Assembly: GCA_013399305.1 (NCBI GenBank)
Contig: VXAI01000160.1
Location: 1,067,159-1,131,158 of the forward strand
DNA length: 64,000 nt
Direction of reading: 5' to 3'
Source of the DNA: Rostratula benghalensis
Lineage: Eukaryota; Chordata; Aves; Charadriiformes; Rostratulidae
Shown here: piece by piece, positions 48,281 to 60,279 of the stretch
Numbering within the stretch: position 1 is the first letter of the stretch
How the letters are laid out: every line of letters starts with the position of its first letter
Notes under the pieces: model-generated
The model's database searches: none
The model's input: only the letters and a program-made list of their open reading frames with translations
Told to the model about the DNA's origin: nothing
Translations under genes and position numbers: made by a program

Positions 48281-48540
48281 AGAATCATAGAATCATAGAA
48301 TCATACAGGTTGGAAGAGACCCTTGGGATCATTGAGTCCAGCCATCAGCCCTACTCTACAAATTCCTCCCCTACACCCTGTCTCCCAACACCACATCTAA
48401 ACGACTCTTAAATACGTTCAGGGATGGGGACTAAAACTTCTTCCTGGGCAGCCTATTCCAATGTCTGACCACCTTTTCTGTGAAAACTTCTTTCCTAATG
48501 TTCAGCCTAAACCTATTCTGTTGCAGCTTGATAGTCATCT
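48281..48540 (-). mobile_element. CR1 LINE 3' end, minus strand
   Basis: The left edge has three antisense tail units (AGAATCATAGAATCATAGAA at 48281-48300), then CAGGTTGGAAGAGACCCTTG and GATCATTGAGTCCAGCC. Rightwards the minus strand keeps the 3' UTR and the last ORF2 codons (antisense of GCAGCCTATTCCAATGTCTG and CCTTTTCTGTGAAAACTTCT). It is 5'-truncated near 48540. No long frame is open and no clear target-site duplication was seen. Confidence 0.9.
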
Positions 48541-48544
48541 AAAA

Positions 48545-51500
48545 AGTTCTAAGTTAAATATTATTCACTACTCACCAATACAGCCTAAATTTAAGTGGTG
48601 ACCTCAACTGAAGAACTCTAGTGGCACAGATGGCACCTACCACTTTAAATCAAAGTAGTAGACCAACAGCAGAAAACCTGAAATTTCTCTTTCAGACATT
48701 GTAGGTACTTGTTTCTGAAATAAAATATTGGTTTTCCTTATTTGGAATTTCCATTCTTATGACATGATATTTTATTAGTTGGGAGAGGCTATGCTAGCAG
48801 AAGTATAAGTTTTTTACCATGCCTCAGAGGACCCAGACATATCCGGAAGGTAGAGGAGAAACAGTCTGAACGGAATGTTTCTGACTTGGGAGGACGGCTA
48901 GGAGAAGCACTAGTCCCTCAAGACCCTGAATATACATACCAAGGAGAAAAATACTAGTAACCTTTTCTTTGAACTCCAAGGTCAACAAATGAAGCGGATA
49001 ACTGCCACTAGACAACACCAGAGAAGTTGTTATTAAAAAAAACAATAGGGAATAAGAAAACTGAGTAGCCCACATCACTTTCACCTCCCGGACCTCTTGG
49101 ATACCTTGATATGTCTTCTTGGCGCTGTCATAAAAAGCCTGGTTTCTTGACTTCCAACCATGATTTACCCTTAGCAGGGTGTTGTATAACAAATATTTAC
49201 TAGTCAACTGGACTAAGGTTCCAGTGTCCAAACAAGTACATACTGTAATAAACTGTAGATGTACCTTTAAGCTTTTAACCAGAATAATAAAAAATAGAGA
49301 TATCATCATTCATGTTAAGCACAGTCTTTAGGCAGTTTCTGTATTATATCACCTGCCATAAAATAATCATTAAGTTTCATTAGACAATAATAGAGATAGG
49401 AGGAATGGATATATCACAAAACCAGTTCCATTCATTGTAAAATTGTATACTTTTCCTGCCATTATTTAAAAAAAAAAGTCAGATTATTTGAAAATTCTTA
49501 AGTCTACAATAACTTCTAAATATTTTTAGAAATTTCTTTAAGAATACAAGATGTTGAGAACTGTAGACAGAGGGCCATGTACCTGACTGTGAGTTCAGCT
49601 CATCCGTACAAAAGCATCTCACAGTACAGACTTGTGACTAATTGGGCAATCCAAGATGCTATAGTCAAGAACTATATGAAACACAAGGATCATTTGTACA
49701 CATGGAGCTGAAAAATACGGCTGTTGTTTTCACTCAGAGATAATAATCATATCCCGGGCTACAGGATAAGGCCTGCTTTCTTGGTTCACGAGCATTAAGA
49801 AACAACTCTCCCATTGTTAACCTTCCCGAGGAGAGGCTGCAAATGCAGGGTTGAACAGGAAACAAAGATGTGGGAATCATTTAGTGCAACCCTACACTTA
49901 GACAGGTGCCACTCTTAGTCTTTTTAATTGATCTCATTTGTTACTTATACCTGTAAATCACACTGTTATCATCTCTGAACAAGCAATGGAAACCAGAATT
50001 TGTCACTGACTAGAGATAGCAGACCAAGTCCTGAAATGGGCTGGTCATATAGACTTACTGGCTAAATTACACAACGGTACATTAGATTGAAATGAGATAC
50101 TTAGAAAAATCCAAATTACATGCAGGCCTCTTGTTTCTTTATCCCACACTGACACAAAACACAATTCAAATGCAACTGCTAAGAGAGTAAGTTATAGTTT
50201 TCTGAGAGATACAGAGCCAGACACACAGCCAGGACTGACATAGTCAAAGATTTTTGCAGCAAGATTAATCTTTTGTTCATCTAAAGGCCTACTAAGCTGA
50301 CAGCATGACAGTGGCATACCAGAGCTGCTGCAGTGTCATGATGGGAACAGGAACATCACAAAAGCAAACAGCTGTGAGCCTTCTCTGGGGGACAAATTCA
50401 GTTATTTAGGAATGGGTAACATTAATAGGGTTTAATTTGATCTCATTGGAATTACTCAGTCCTAAATGAAGTCCCAGGTAAAGACTATGGAGCATAAAGA
50501 GAGACAAATTCTTTGCATTGAAAGAGTAGTACAACTATTCTGAGGTATTCCTAGCTACTAGTGTGGATGTCTCTTAACTGCAAATGGAGCACAAGGAGAA
50601 ACCAGTGCTGAAGTGTCAGATAATGAAACCCAACCCCATATTCTGTCACACAAAATAACTACAAAAACAGACTGTCCTTCTTACCTGTCCTCTCTCTGCT
50701 GTTCACATTTTGACAACTTCTGTCACTTCACCTAATTGTTCTGCCCCTCTGCCCCTTGTCCACACCCGGCAGAGACAGGTAACTGTATAGAGACCTGCAC
50801 TGAAGTACTTTCCCAGCTTTCTGAAGACCCTGAAACATCTGGTTCACAAAACATATTCCAAAATGTTGTCCTTTTAGCCTTCAGGAAGACAGAGTAAAAG
50901 AAATAAGACTACCTGAATAATAATATTATATTAAATCCTACCTCTATCTTTGAGGAGGATCTTGGAGAACTGTGGAGGGAGATCTCAGAAACAAAATTTA
51001 TTGTCATTGGTAAGAGTGGCAGGAAGAGAGAGTGTTGGGTGAGAGTATTGAGGTGGAATATATGACAGCAACTGAGCAGTCTGGTATCTTGAGGCAATAC
51101 AGGTAATGTTGGAAAAGAGGAATAAGATAGTGAACGTGTCTGGAGAAATAGAGAAATGGGGAAAATGCAAGGTTGAAAAACATCTAACAGAAAGCAAGAA
51201 CCTATGAGAAGAAATTGCAACAGAAAGATGGGATTCCTCAACTGAAATTTTCATTGGAAATATGAGGAAAAATATAACACCCATGGGGGGGAATAAAAAA
51301 CTTGAGATATGAGATAAATTATTTGATTAAGAAAAGACTATATAAGGGGAGCAATGTGAATCAGTACAGAAAGATACATATGCTACAGTATTTACATACT
51401 CTCACTGATTACTCAGAATGAAAGACAGAGAAGAGCTAAGTCATAATTCATAAAAGCGAGTCAAAATTAAAACAGAGAAAACAAAAATGGTAGTTTGGGA

Positions 51501-52215
51501 GGGAGAGAACTGAGAAGGGGACACTTAAAAAAGAAGTCCAAAGGAAAATTCATAAACAGAAAATGCAGAATAAAAATATTAAAAAGATGAATTAAAAGTT
51601 TACTGAAAAGTTTAAGAAGAAAAAAGAGAAAAAATGTGATGTGGTGTGGAGACAAATGTATGCAGAAAATAGTGCAATAAACAGCAGCCATAATAATTTA
51701 GAAATAACAATCCATCCATTTTTTGAACATGACTAGATCACTATGTAGTCATTACACTTGGTGAAATGATTTGACACTTTGTTCGCATTGTTAAAAATGT
51801 GTCCCTACAGACATTGCCCCTAGCTATTATCATTCATCCCTTTGAGAGATAACTGGGAGCAAAGAAACCCTTTCCCTTCCTAAACTTTATTCGCAGCATT
51901 TTATGATGCACCTTTCTGCCTGCTGAGAGCAGACAGTGATTCTGGAAGATACACTACAATTGGCAGACATGCTTAAACCAGTGACTGCAAAAATGAAATG
52001 TAGGAAGCACAGCTAGGCAGGAAAACTAGAGTTGTACTAGAAGCCAGAAGAAATTGAAATTTTTTCCAAAACTGCCATGTGTTCCAAAATAGGTAAACCC
52101 CATGCATTTCTTTTGGTAACCCTCCCCAGTTTGTGGTTAGCTACAGTTTGGAAAAAAGCAGCAATAGTTGTTCAGACCTGTTAAAACCAACATGATACAT
52201 ATGTTTATGAGGTAG
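48545..52215. other. Unique DNA with a 161-codon open frame and a purine-rich tract
   Basis: The longest open frame of the window runs on the minus strand at 48824-49309 (161 codons). It has hydrophobic stretches and six or more CpGs but no recognisable domain or known start context, and about one frame of this length is expected by chance in 64 kb. From 50930 to 51690 the plus strand is about two-thirds purine, so the minus-strand frames there (rich in Ser, Leu and Phe) are compositional. At 51720-51990 there is complex sequence without repeats. Confidence 0.5.
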
Positions 52216-52220
52216 CTATG

Positions 52221-52600
52221 TGTCACGGTTCAGGGGGGTTTTTTGGTGATAGACCATCCAGCATGTGTTGAGTGAGATAGATCAGTGCTAAATCTTACCC
52301 TCATTTCACTATCTTTCTCAAAGAGCTGTCTTAAAGAGAGGAGTACCTTGCCCGAAAGGAATGGAGAGGCTACCTTGAGTTTCGACATCAGAAAGGATAC
52401 CAAAGGCTGGTAATGGTTTCTGCAAGCTAATGTGAAAAGGAATGTGGGGAGGAAAAGCCCATGTAAAGGAACTGCCTTAATAAAACTTATCTAACCCACA
52501 ATTTATTTCTAGTCCTTCACTGAAGTTACCCAAAGTCTAGATCACACTCGAGGACCACCACTTAGACTCCCTACAGGCAGCTCTTGAAAGGAGTAGCATG
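52221..52600 (+). other. Possible LTR-like segment
   Basis: It begins TGTCACGGTTCAGGGGGGTT, which resembles the 5' start of several avian endogenous-retrovirus LTRs. About 260 bases on it contains AATAAA (52480-52485), then ACTCGAGGACCACCACTTAG (52545 on). No paired LTR, primer-binding site, gag/pol remnant or target-site duplication was identified, so a solo LTR is only a possibility. Confidence 0.2.
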
Positions 52601-52604
52601 GAGG

Positions 52605-54970
52605 AACAACATTTCTTTCATTGTTTACACCTCCTTCCAAATCCAAAGAAATTTGATCTCATTTTGTTATTCTAGCTAGTTGTGGCATAGCTGGTGGCCA
52701 AGCACTAACTCGATGAAAGACATTTCATGCTTTGTGAGCCCTGAAACCAAGGACTTCCATTTCCTTCCTTATCTTAAAGCTGCTCTAACAGGTCTTTGAA
52801 TAATCTGGGAGTAAGCATTCAGCTGTTCTAACCTTTGATGCTATGTTGTTGTTTCAGCCAGAAGACTTCTAGACATTAGTGATGACCCCCATGCTGTCGT
52901 ATTTGCAGTACAGAGAAATCGCCAGTCTCACCTCTACCAAGCACATGGTTCCCAGTGGCAGCAAAGGTAGCAGAGGGTAAGTAGCAAAAAGGTAGAATTA
53001 GCTTGTGCCTGGCACCTACCTCATACAGACAAAGGACATAATTGCCAAACACTTCTTACAATGTGGCTGATATAAAAATGTCCTTTTCATAGCCAGCCAT
53101 ATTGTTTCCTCTTGGGTATCAAGCTGGTGGGGCTCAGAGCATGAATGATTCCTTGCAGTGTTATTCACCTCTTAGTCTTAAAATCGCTGTTAATGAAGCC
53201 ACTAAAAAAGTGGTTAATTAAAATTATTTCCTTTTATCCTGAGACCCAAAACCTCTGGAATATTGAAAGAACATGGATATTGATAGTGAGAAGAAATTAA
53301 TGCAGTTTGCAAGGACAGGACAACACAAAGACAGTATTATCTCCTGTTTCACAAGCAACATGTATTTTTCTCACACCTATGCTCTCATTGGCATGGTGGG
53401 ATGTAGCTTTCAGATTTGGATGGAGCCAAAGGAGGATTTTACAATTTTAGACTTAGACAAAAAAGGGCAGTTCATCCGTAATTTTTCTCTTAACTGATTT
53501 TTGACCTTATGTATTTTTCTCCAAATAAACTAAAAATGAATCAATGTGAAAGGTTTTTGTACCTTTCTTTGTGACCTCTTGAAAAAGTTAGTCCAGGTAA
53601 AGCAGAGACATTTAAGAATTTAAGGTTAAGATATACTAAATTGTGGATACTCTTATTAAAATACAATCTTAATTCAGTTTACTCTAATTCATGAAGCTAT
53701 GTCATGTTAAAGATACCTTAAAATTCTGGAACAAAATTTTGTGTGGCATTGATGTAGTTTCAGTAACACATTTAAAAAGTGAATTCTGGTGAACTTATGT
53801 CAAAACTCCCCACAAAAATAAACTGCTACGCATGGTGTGCAATTAAGATGGGATCAGATATGAAATATTCTAATATTTTTTCTAAGGAATGTAACAGTGG
53901 ATGTCAATTTTTATTTCTTTGTAGGATCAGAGAAAAATTTAATGCTGTTAAGCAATGACTGTTGCTTTTCAACCATAATGAAGCTTGCATATTATTATTT
54001 GAAAGTCCTTTTTCCTCATCTGCATGGTAAATTCAGTTTCTGAGAATTTGTAGACTGTAAGGACAAATTGCCATGGTGTCTTAGCAATAGAATAGAAGTT
54101 GATCACATGAAACTTAATTTTTAGCTCCCCATGCTACTTTCATTTTGAGTTTTATGACTGAACCCATCTTATTCAGACAATATTGTTGGCAGTTGACTTT
54201 AATTCAGTAATTTCAGCTGAGTTAATAGTTGAACTTGCAGGAAAAAGCAGTTGGATGTTGATTGGCATTGATAGAAGCAAAACAACAGAATTACAACAGG
54301 ATACACGTTTAAAATTTCCAAGAGAGAGTGACCAAATATTTGTCTTGTAAGGAAAAAAGTATGCTATGACATGGGTTCATAACAACAAAATAAATGCTTA
54401 TACCGGGAAGCTAAGGAATATTACAAGATATGCTTTTTAAATCTGTATCTGTACTCTGCAGCATAAAATAGTAAGCAGTAAATGACTCAGCTTCTAAAAT
54501 AGCTTCCAGATTTGGAAGCTCAAAACATCTAAAAGTGAACTAGAAAAGCAATACCTACCAAGAGGGCTGTACATTTTCACAGGTTCCAATAGACGTTACA
54601 AGTCTATTTTTATGTTGAATTTTGATTAAAACACATATGTATCTCAGTTTCATAACTTTTACCCCACTTACTTAAGTATGTAAAGAAATGTACAAATTTT
54701 AGTGGTTTATTGGCTTTAACAGAGAAGCAACAGTTGGTTTAATGGGGTCTGTTTAGTTATACTCTTTCCTCATCTTGTACAACAGCAATAATAAAAACTG
54801 AAATACAAGTCTCAATATTTTATTTGCTTGAAGAAGAAGAATGGGGAAGGCTTTTTCTGCATTAAGCAGCTGCATAAGTAAGAGTTGTCTCTCTCTTTCC
54901 TTGCTTTAAGATCTCATTGTGAAAACTGAGGTGGAAATTATTGTTGCCTGGCATTGAACTTCTGACTCCA
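52605..54970. other. Unique AT-rich DNA
   Basis: No gene or repeat family is recognised. Open frames are short. Confidence 0.5.
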
Positions 54971-54979
54971 CAGCTACAT

Positions 54980-55740
54980 TTTATGAGGCTTGTGTGCAAT
55001 TAGTCAGTTCGTTATTTTATCCTAATTTTACAATAAATCACTTCACTCTTTTTCTCTCATCCATCTTCAACTTATCTGCCCGCAAGTCAAAATGGTACCA
55101 ATTATTAATCAAGGCCAGAGGCACCGGCTCCTGCATAGGGGCACCATGTTTCAACTGTCAGGTGGCATCCATCCCAGCCTCTCTTTGTCAGCAATAAAGA
55201 AAATGAAATTGGACTAATATGAATCTCATTTCTGCCCTGATTAAAGGCCTACATTTTCCCTAGGCATTGCCTGACCAGGTCCTGACTTGTGAGATATTCA
55301 ATGTTCTTGTAATGTCATTCGGACAGAGCGCGCCTGTCTCCTTAGGTCATTGTTCTTCAGATTCACTTGTTTTACATGGAATATAGGCTAGAAAATCTAG
55401 ACTTCCTTTGGGGTGTTAATTAAGAGGAGCATCCAAAATTAATCAGCAAATTCACTAGGGCGAAGGGGAGCTGTCTGAAGGCCTCGATATAAAATGCACT
55501 TCTAGTACAGAGAAATGAGCCTTCGGCTATTGACAAAGAGAAAACAAGTGCACAGACGGCAATCTGACATAAAAATTCATATACGTATACAATTTTACAT
55601 TCATTTTCCTTGTCAGCTTGTCACCTTTAATTATAAAGGTTGATTCGCTATTTGGCAGATCTGGAAATTGTAAACGCTTGGCCATTTGAATATCATCATA
55701 TGGTCAATGTCTTCAGAAAAGAATGACACAGGAGCATCCC
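54980..55740. promoter_or_regulatory. Best candidate conserved non-coding element / distal enhancer
   Basis: About 750 bases of high-complexity, repeat-free sequence with some ten CpGs, clearly more than neighbouring DNA. Homeodomain-type cores are dense: GTGCAATTAGTC, ACCAATTATTAATC, GTGTTAATTAAGAGG, AAAATTAATCAGC and CACCTTTAATTATAAAGG. One is a symmetric site, ACCTTTA-ATTA-TAAAGGT (55623-55640). A GACAAAG (SOX/TCF-like) site is also present. No open frame over 67 codons crosses it. The texture is that of vertebrate developmental enhancers, but neither conservation nor activity is shown here, and the target gene is not in view. Confidence 0.35.
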
Positions 55741-55744
55741 AGGA

Positions 55745-57975
55745 AAGGAACATTGTAAAATCCAAACTGAACTTCTCTGATGATCACCTTGAAGGAACTC
55801 GCAGGTCTTAGGGACAACTGTGAACTTGGCTTTACAAGTACACAAGCTATGACTATCCACAAAGGAAACATTCTATTGACAAGTTGCTAGTCCCCACCCC
55901 TTTTTGCTTAAAGTAGTTTCTAAACTTAATTTCTTTAATTCTTTTATCACTCATTGCATTCTAACATTATTACTGTTTGGTGTGAAGGATTTGCATAGAC
56001 CTTCAGGCTACTAATGACCTTTACGTGGAAACAGAAAATTCTCTGGTTTGCCCAGCAAATACAAGACTTTAAAAAAAAGAAATGCTAAGGCCATATCATG
56101 CAGACACCTCACACAGAAGCTTCTTAGTCAGTTAAAAATTTAAATCAGAAAATTTGCCTAATTTTCAGTAAATTAGAACCGAGTTTTTGTAACTAGCTAT
56201 AGGACTTTTTTTTTTTTTCATACCTTGAAGGAATTTCATGAGCTCAGGTTTCAGATGCTACCTGTTGTAGGTTTTTCTGTAGTTCCACTTTTTTTTTTAT
56301 TTACCAGCTGTATCTGGTTTTGTGCAATTTTTCAGAAGTTTGGAAAGACTGGAGCTGCCTTCTTTTTTAATATTGCAGCATGTCATAGTTTCAAACTAAG
56401 AACAGCCATATTGCTCAGAGTTTCAGGTATCACTATTATTCCCATAGACATATAAAAACATAAAAACAGGCCTTAATAATGCTGCTAGACCCATGCAGCA
56501 GCACACACTAAGGAACACAGTTCTCCAAACGTGTTCTTAAGAGTCTGGACCAGCTATTGACTCATGGTAAACTTATAGCATAGGTGGGTAACTTGAAGAC
56601 TTCAGAGAAAAAGGGGATTCGTACTGGTTTGTGAATGCTTCTCTAGTGCTACAGAACAGAAAGCACCTCAGTGCTCAGTATATTGAAACTTGGCACTGTC
56701 ATGTTTACTTCAAATAACAGCTGCACAAGAAATAGCATATTCTGAACTGGAATAATATTCTACAACACATCATGTGCTAACTAGTTGCTTAATTTCACTG
56801 ATTTAAGATTCTGATTACATTTTTTTAATTAGACACCTTTATTCCTAGATGGATGCATTAAGACTTTATACCACTGACTTTAAAACTGTTGTGTTTTTAA
56901 GCTTTTTATGTTGAAGAATGAAGGTTATCAGGGGTATTGAACCCACATAAAAAACATTTTTCTTTCCTTGTTTTTCTATGGTAGTAAAAAGGGAATATTC
57001 ATTGGCCACCTGTAGTGGGCTGTCAGAGAGGTGTGTAAATGCATAGGAGAATTCTCATGCTAAGACTTATCAGCTGTTGCATCTGTGACTATGAAATATG
57101 AAGTTAGGTCAAAACTTGGAAGAGTAAGGGCTGGTATTTATACTTTTGTACCTACAGGAAAGCAGTCAGAACACACCAGAAAATATTTACTTTTTTTTTT
57201 AAAAAAAAAAATTAATGCAGGTTGTCATGTTGACTAATTTTATTAGGACTAATGGAACCTATTGTAGACAATCATTAAGTGGCTTTAGGTTGCTTAATGG
57301 TTGATAACCTACTAAGCAACACTAAAATATCATATCTGATAATCACAGCTAGTTTTTTAGGATCAAGCATTAATGCTGTTTGCACTTCAAGGAAGCCTGT
57401 ACCCTCTATATGCTGCAATTCCTGTATACATTTTACAGCGAGTCTTTATATATATCTCTTTGAAAGAGAGATTTTTAAAAGTGAAAATTTCTGTATTTCC
57501 TTCCTATGTATTTTCTGAACTAATGCCTAAGTAGTATACTAAGACTGCTTTTGAAGCCTGTAAAAATATAAAAAAGATAAAAAAAAACCCCAACATAAAA
57601 GTGTAGGATTATAGGAGGTCGTCTCCACTTTGTCATTGTTCAAAGAATTTTTTACTCTGTGGGTTTGGTGTTTTCCCAATTTTACACTTAATTTAAAAAC
57701 TTAAAGTATGACTTGTAAACCTTAACTATTAATTATCTGCATGCTGACAATGACTGTTTGGAAAACAGGCTTTCTTTTGACATTTATCTTTTAAGGTTAA
57801 ATGTGAACATAAACAAGCCTTCCCTATACAAAGAAAGATCCATGGATTTCCGTTCTCCATGTGTATGTCTTCTTTCAGTTCTAGAAAAGTGCAGTCACAG
57901 GGGCTATATCCATTAATTCATTGCAGAAATAGTATGAAGCCTGAAGCCAAATTCTCCAGTTGCTCCTAACTCTTA
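55745..57975. other. Unique AT-rich DNA
   Basis: No gene is recognised. Poly-T (about 56209-56218) and an oligo-T/oligo-A junction (57191-57211) are present. Confidence 0.5.
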
Positions 57976-57978
57976 TAT

Positions 57979-58113
57979 TGGGTCAACTTTTGAGGTGACC
58001 CAGCAGATCTAACACAGGGATCTCTGCACCTCTCTGAGGTGCATCCAGAGACTCACCATGCACCAAAGGTAAAACTTCCCCACTATCCTGACACAGTGCT
58101 ATAGAGCACTGTG
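57979..58113. repeat. Cluster of three perfect short hairpins
   Basis: Three inverted repeats without mismatches lie within 135 bases. TGGGTCA/TGACCCA at 57979-57985 and 57996-58002 has a 10-base loop. TGCACCTC/GAGGTGCA at 58025-58032 and 58036-58043 has a 3-base loop. CACAGTGCT/AGCACTGTG at 58092-58100 and 58105-58113 has a 4-base loop. The first pair also contains nuclear-receptor half-site-like GGGTCA. It could be structured RNA, a relic of a palindromic SINE-like repeat, or coincidence. Confidence 0.6.
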
Positions 58114-58119
58114 CCATTG

Positions 58120-60250
58120 CAGAAGTGAGTACATGAAGTGACCCACTGTTCTTCCTGAACAGAATTCACATTGGGTGGTGGAAGGAAGGCTGGGATTTGT
58201 AGGCAACCTTCTTGAAATCAAAGGATTATCATTTCAACGTGAGTCCTGATGCCACCTTAGTAGCTGCATGAGGTCTGCCATTTCAGACAAGATGAGTCAC
58301 AAGCCTAGTTGTGTGAACTGTTATTCTTTTTCTCCAACTGATTTTATTTTCTAACTATAAACACTACCTTTCATCTACATTTCCTATATCTTTGGTTCTG
58401 AGGAGAAAGAGGTATTTCTTATGATCTTATCAGGCAACGAGAAAGTCAGTAGATTTTTCCAGCAATAGGTGAACATGATTGTGGCCTTGGTGTGCCATTT
58501 GTGGTCACTAAATATAAATATAAAAGAAACAAATAGAAATAGAGATAAACTATTTACAAATACACCATCAAAAATTTAAAAAAAATAATTACTGACCAGA
58601 AAATAGATCTCTTTACCAACTTCAAGTTTCCACTAAATGAACTAAAATTCCAGTGGAAGTTTTTTTGTATTTTATAGACAAATAAGCTATGGTACCTGAG
58701 AGTGGTGTTGCCCTTTGTCTTCCAAAACACCCCTATTCTGTCCATAAACAAAAGCATATAAAACCACAAGAGATCTGAATGCCAGTAAAACTTGGAGACA
58801 TGGAGTTTAACTAATCAATACTTAATTCATAGAAAATTAATTTTTTTAGTAATGCAAGGTATTTCCCTAGCTATTTTTTCCTTAGTTTTTTTCAGGTTTT
58901 CACAGGATAATTTTGTTATGGTTTCATGTAATGAAATTCTCTAAGCTGCTGTTGAAAAGATCTGTTCTGCAAGGACTGCAATAATTCCTACCCTACCTAC
59001 AGTTGGGCACCTCAAACTCCTGAGAGTGAGGGTCATGCTAGCAAGAAATACCTGTCATCTACACACCATGGTGGGAGATGGACTGTAATCACTGGGGGTA
59101 TATGTTTTTCTTTCATTACTTACTGTTATATTTAAAAATTTTAATACCACAAGGTTGACACACTTATCATTCAAATCTTCTGCTAAAGAAACATGAAGCC
59201 AGCCATTACTTGCATCTTTCGGGATCTGTTTACTCAGGAACAGAGCATTAGCTTTCTTCATTCTTTAATAGCAATTGACTGCTGGATTATTAAAGTAATA
59301 TTAATCAATGGGAAATTATTTTATGCTCTACCTGAAGTGTTGTTCACAATAGAGTTTAGCTGTACCCTTTGGAGCTGTGACAGTTTCATTCTTGTTGTAT
59401 CAGAGACTGCTTGTAAATGAGGGAAACTCCACATGTCCTGCATGGGAAGGACTTGTCAGTTCATCCTGTAGAGGCCAAGAGAAAAAAGGGTGTTTCCCAC
59501 TTACAAACTTAAGTTTTAGGACCATATCTTCACGTATCAGGAAGGAAAACCTGATGAGTGGCAATGGCAGAGCCTTCCACATGTTTGGGTTCTAGGTTTG
59601 CATTCAGCAGCTTGCCAGAGGTTGTTTGGGTGCACACTGACTTTCATGTAGCGTTGGCAGGTTGGACATATCCTTCATATGTAAAGGCGTTCCTCTGGTG
59701 AAGACCTGTCCTGTAACGTACAGGAACAGCATAGCAGCTTGGTTAATGTGGAAAGGAGCATTGAATGTCTAGTGCTGCCTCTCTACCAGGCCCCGAAAAT
59801 GCAATGCAGTGTACAGGGACAGCAAAAATTGACAAGCAAATTGAAGTTCCTTCCCTGAGGGGCAGACAAGGGATGTGTTCCGGCATCCGTGTCATTAGTC
59901 TGCCCTGCAACAGGGCCACACCAGCACAGCAGGAAGGAGGACACCTTATGACAGTCAGAGATTCACCCTGTCTCACAATGATCATTCCTGGCTCCTTCAA
60001 GTGCAGACTTCAATGTCAAACCAGCCACTGCAGTATTTTCTCCAAACTCTTGCCATAAGAGAGAAAATAAAGGATGTGCCTTCCTAAACTGAAGGTATCT
60101 AGTGCAAACACTTGCCTCAGAGCTGCTTTCAGTAGCTAAGGATGTGGCACCTCATTACATTACAGCACGTTAAGTATATGGGATGTTTCAGTCTCATCTG
60201 CCCTGTGTTCCCCTGTGTGGTGGCTGCTCTATAACTCCCCTGCACAGCAG
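58120..60250. other. Unique DNA
   Basis: No gene or repeat family is recognised. The part from 59560 to 60010 is less AT-rich, with several CpGs and overlapping open frames on both strands (plus 59765-60058, minus 59743-60000) without domains. Confidence 0.5.
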
Positions 60251-60255
60251 GATCT

Positions 60256-60278
60256 GGGGTGGGGAGGGGTAAGGGGGG
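60256..60278 (+). other. Strong putative G-quadruplex motif
   Basis: Four G runs of 4, 4, 4 and 6 bases are separated by loops of only 1, 1 and 3 bases on the plus strand. Short loops and long tracts predict a stable fold. No gene adjoins it. The minus-strand frame over it (60129-60353) is Pro/Leu-rich because of the C runs and is not called. Confidence 0.75.
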
Positions 60279-60279
60279 A

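Noticed and set aside
49850..49930. CR1-like phrase GGAATCATTTAGTGCAACCC
   Set aside because: A single short match with no tail or body on either side.
50909..51691. Minus-strand Ser/Leu/Phe-rich frames of 74-110 codons
   Set aside because: They lie over a purine-rich plus-strand tract and are explained by composition.
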